Source of the DNA: Cycas panzhihuaensis
Lineage: Eukaryota; Cycadophyta
DNA: 64,000 nt
Direction of reading: 5' to 3'
NCBI GenBank assembly: GCA_023213395.1
Contig: CM041465.1
Span: forward strand, 99,393,741 to 99,457,740
Made by a program: the position numbers and the translations under genes. This document shows, piece after piece, positions 61,568 through 64,000 of the stretch; the first letter of the stretch is position 1; each line of letters begins with the position of its first letter. A model generated the notes under the pieces. The model was given only the letters and a program-made list of their open reading frames with translations, did not search any database and was not told where the DNA came from.

Positions 61568-61971
61568 GTTTGTTCTTATTGGAGTTAATAGTTATCACTC
61601 CACTCCCACCTTCCAACCAGGGGAGCACACCTCATCATCTTCAATTTACACATGTGGGTGCTCAACATATGTAGGTAAGTTAATATTAATTTAAGTTAAG
61701 TTTATTTTGAGTTAAGTTAGTATTATTTTATTGTAATTTGAATTTCAGGGGTTGAGGAGTTTCCCTCCTCCCCCAAATTATAAATATTAAGGGGTGTACA
61801 ACCCTGGTGTCTTAAGACACTGCCCATATTGGGAAATTTGCAAAGATTTCTCTTCACAATGGATTGAATACAATGAGTTTTTAGTTTATGCTACAACAAT
61901 GTATTGAAATATTAATGTATTGAAGATTAGTTTATGTTCTGCCCTATTATCCTGTAATTCTATTTCCTTCA
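61568..61971 (+). repeat. E5 5' LTR
   Basis: About 404 bp. The start is either TGTTTGTT (61568) or TGTTCTTA (61571); the end TTCCTTCA at 61971 is set by the primer-binding site two bases later. Confidence 0.72.
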
Positions 61972-61973
61972 TC

Positions 61974-61985
61974 TGATATCAGAGC
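61974..61985 (+). other. E5 primer-binding site, with a second copy at 62014-62026
   Basis: TGATATCAGAGC is the initiator-Met site with one G>A change. A second near-copy, CGTATCAGAGCC, follows 40 bases later with the same upstream TTTCC-TCAT text, so the region is duplicated. Confidence 0.7.
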
Positions 61986-64000
61986 TACTTGGGGCTACAT
62001 TATTTCCATCATTTCGTATCAGAGCCAACAATTGCTATCTTGTTGAAGTTTTTATAAAGAAGAAAGAAGATTTACTAACATTTGAGGTAGATTTACTCAC
62101 AGCAAAGAGAATACTAGTTATATTTATTTTCTGCAAGTTGTTTTTAGCAAGTTTCTTATATTTTTTCATCAAGATTTACATATTATTGAGTTATATTTGT
62201 GAAATAATAAAGATATTTTAGATTTCTTCAGATTTGTAAAGGAGATCAGTAGCAAGCTACATTTATTCAAGTTTTTTCTCAAATTTGAGCTATATTTCTT
62301 CAAGATCTATATATTTTATCATATATTTCATCATTTTTGGTAGATTCTTGTCTACTTATCTAATATTTTTCTAGATCTACGCAGGATTTAAGCTACAAGC
62401 TATATTTTTTCAAAGTTTTCTTCAGATCTGAGTTATCTTTTTTTAGATCTACACATATTATCATATATTTTACTATTTTCAAGAATATTTATCTAATATT
62501 TTCTCAGATTTGTGAAGGAGATCAGTAGCAAGCTACATTTTTTCAAAGTTTACTTCAAGATTTGCCATATATTTCTTAGATCTTGCATATTTTACTTTAG
62601 ATCTTCTATAGTTTTCTTTAGATTTACTACATATTTTTTTAGATCTACGTATTTTACTAAATATTTGACCATTTTCTACTATATTTGGTTTAGATCTGCT
62701 ATATTTCATTTCAGATCTATTTATTTCAACATTTTTTTGTATATTTGTTTTAGATCTGTGATAGTTGGTTCAAATCTACTATATTTCATTTTAGATGTGT
62801 ATCGTTTTATCATATATTTGACTATATTTTTAAGTTTTTTTATAGATTTGTAATTTTTAGGGCATATTCAGCCTTCTGGAGAAGCATATACAATAGATCT
62901 TACTTCTATAAGTCAATTACAACTACGTTTACTAGGTTCTTCATACCTTTTTTCAAATTTAAACAAATATTTCTGATATATCTACAACATATTTAAAAAT
63001 ATTTCAGATACATATACATGTATTTCATTTGTTTGATTTATTTTTTATCAAAATATTTAAAAATTATCTATTTTCATTTGTGCTCCATTGAATCAATAAA
63101 AAAAACTCAACACTTTTTGGAATACACTCATAAAATAAACTGTAGAAATATTTTTTTGAATACAAATATATATACTTCTTATTTCATTAATTTATTTTCA
63201 TCAATATATTTACAAGATCTAGCATATAGCCTAAGCAAGACTTCCTCAGCTTATACATCTTATGATATTGTACATCTTTTTCATGATATATATATTGTAT
63301 AAAGATTATTCAACTGAAAAAAAACTCAACGTTTTTTATTAGCTCATAATCAAAGCCTTTTCAGTTGAATTAGTATACAAAGCAATAGTTGCCAACAAAA
63401 GCACCCAAAGAAGCTCATATTTATAAAGAATGCCTGCTCGAAGATCACTTTCAAAGTTTTTTGGGTCAATAGAATTCAAGGACCAACATAAGCAAGTAAC
63501 TTCTTCAAACCACATTTCTTTGAAATGCTAATTTGGGTGACTTTCAAGTCCCTTTGATCTGTAAAATTTCCATCATATTGTCAACAACAAGATTAGAAAG
63601 TTTATCAAATAAATAAAATATAGGTGAGAACCTTTCCATTGGATAGCCAGTAAAAGTTATAGATTTTTTTTTTTGCTTCATGAGTTAAGAACATAACTGG
63701 AAGGATCCTTTTTTATTCCCTTCTTGAATTCAAGTAGAGCTGCCCATCACTACATTGCTTGAAAGATGTCTTTGGAAAGTTATAGACAAAGTTTCATAAG
63801 CTAAATGATTAAAAGGATGCACTTGAGCCAATGCAACTTTGAAATATCACATTGATACTTATTAACAAATATACTAAGCAAGCTTTGTGTAACAAGTTGC
63901 CCTGTTACTGTAAACCCTAGAATCATTAGAATTTCTTCTAAAGTGCTTTAGTATAATGCTTAATAACTTTAGGATACTAGTACTACTTAAAACATTCATT
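61986..64000 (+). other. E5 leader with degenerate AGATCT-containing repeats
   Basis: No gene. Between about 62210 and 62860 the text repeats GGAGATCAGTAGCAAGCTACATTT (62241 and 62518 copies) and many TTTAGATCTGC/AGATCTAC words spaced 30-60 bases apart. From 62900 to 64000 no repeat or coding domain is seen. Confidence 0.6.

Larger units (their letters stand above)
61568..64000 (+). mobile_element. E5: E1-family LTR element, 5' part
   Basis: Plus-strand LTR (61568-61971) homologous to the reverse complement of E1's LTR: the GGAGTTAATA start, AGGAGTTTCCCTCCTCCCCC, GGTGTCTTAAGACAC and TTGAATACAATGAG blocks occur in the same order. A primer-binding site follows, then a leader related to that of E1. 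Gag is not reached before the window ends. Inserted in the GYP-C U3. Confidence 0.78.

Overview
This window is AT-rich plant nuclear DNA made almost entirely of LTR retrotransposons nested inside one another. No intact host gene, rRNA, tRNA or CRISPR was found. Evidence for a plant: Ty1-copia elements primed by initiator tRNA-Met, a Ty3 element of the Tat/Ogre kind (LTRs of about 2.6-3.2 kb, DNGSS protease), an antisense plant mobile domain (PMD) frame, and fragments resembling plant GDP-L-galactose phosphorylase and CPSF160. Many stops read as CAG>TAG or TGG>TAG/TGA, and duplicated target sites differ by C>T, as expected of long-methylated transposon DNA. The sequence suggests a large, repeat-rich seed-plant genome. 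I cannot name the species.

Layout. (1) 1-18447: Tat-like element GYP-A (+). Its 5' LTR was split by a second copy, GYP-B (-, 1-4571), which lost most of its interior. GYP-A keeps gag and protease (6021-9572), an antisense PMD region (10690-12490), an RNase H remnant (13738-14120), a 595-bp TA tract, a polypurine tract and a 3.2-kb 3' LTR. Reverse transcriptase and integrase were not found. (2) 18448-21831: copia element E4 (-), cut by GYP-A within the region after its RT. (3) 23294-49974: a three-level nest. E0 (TSD ATGTC) received E1 (24091-39232, TSD CCATT/CTATT) and E2 (40447-48016, TSD CATCT). E1's two LTRs were each hit again, one by copia E3 (24318-31852, TSD TAAAA) and one by a solo Tat LTR (36469-39074, TSD CCAGT/CTAGT). 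(4) 49975-58549: degenerate sequence with two LTR-like stretches. (5) 58550-61567: a further Tat LTR (-), cut by E5 (61568 to the window end, +), a relative of E1.

How the parts work together. E2, E3 and E4 carry recognisable gag, protease, integrase, RT and RNase H in copia order, but all are broken. E0 has no recognised coding region. E1 has only a gag remnant behind a 3.6-kb AT-rich leader. Both would have depended on enzymes supplied by other elements. The most unusual contents are the chimeric host-gene fragment in the E3 leader, the antisense PMD frame in GYP-A, the E1/E5 gag-only design, and E2, whose LTRs are almost identical although its genes are broken. All matches to protein families come from memory of conserved motifs; no database search was possible.
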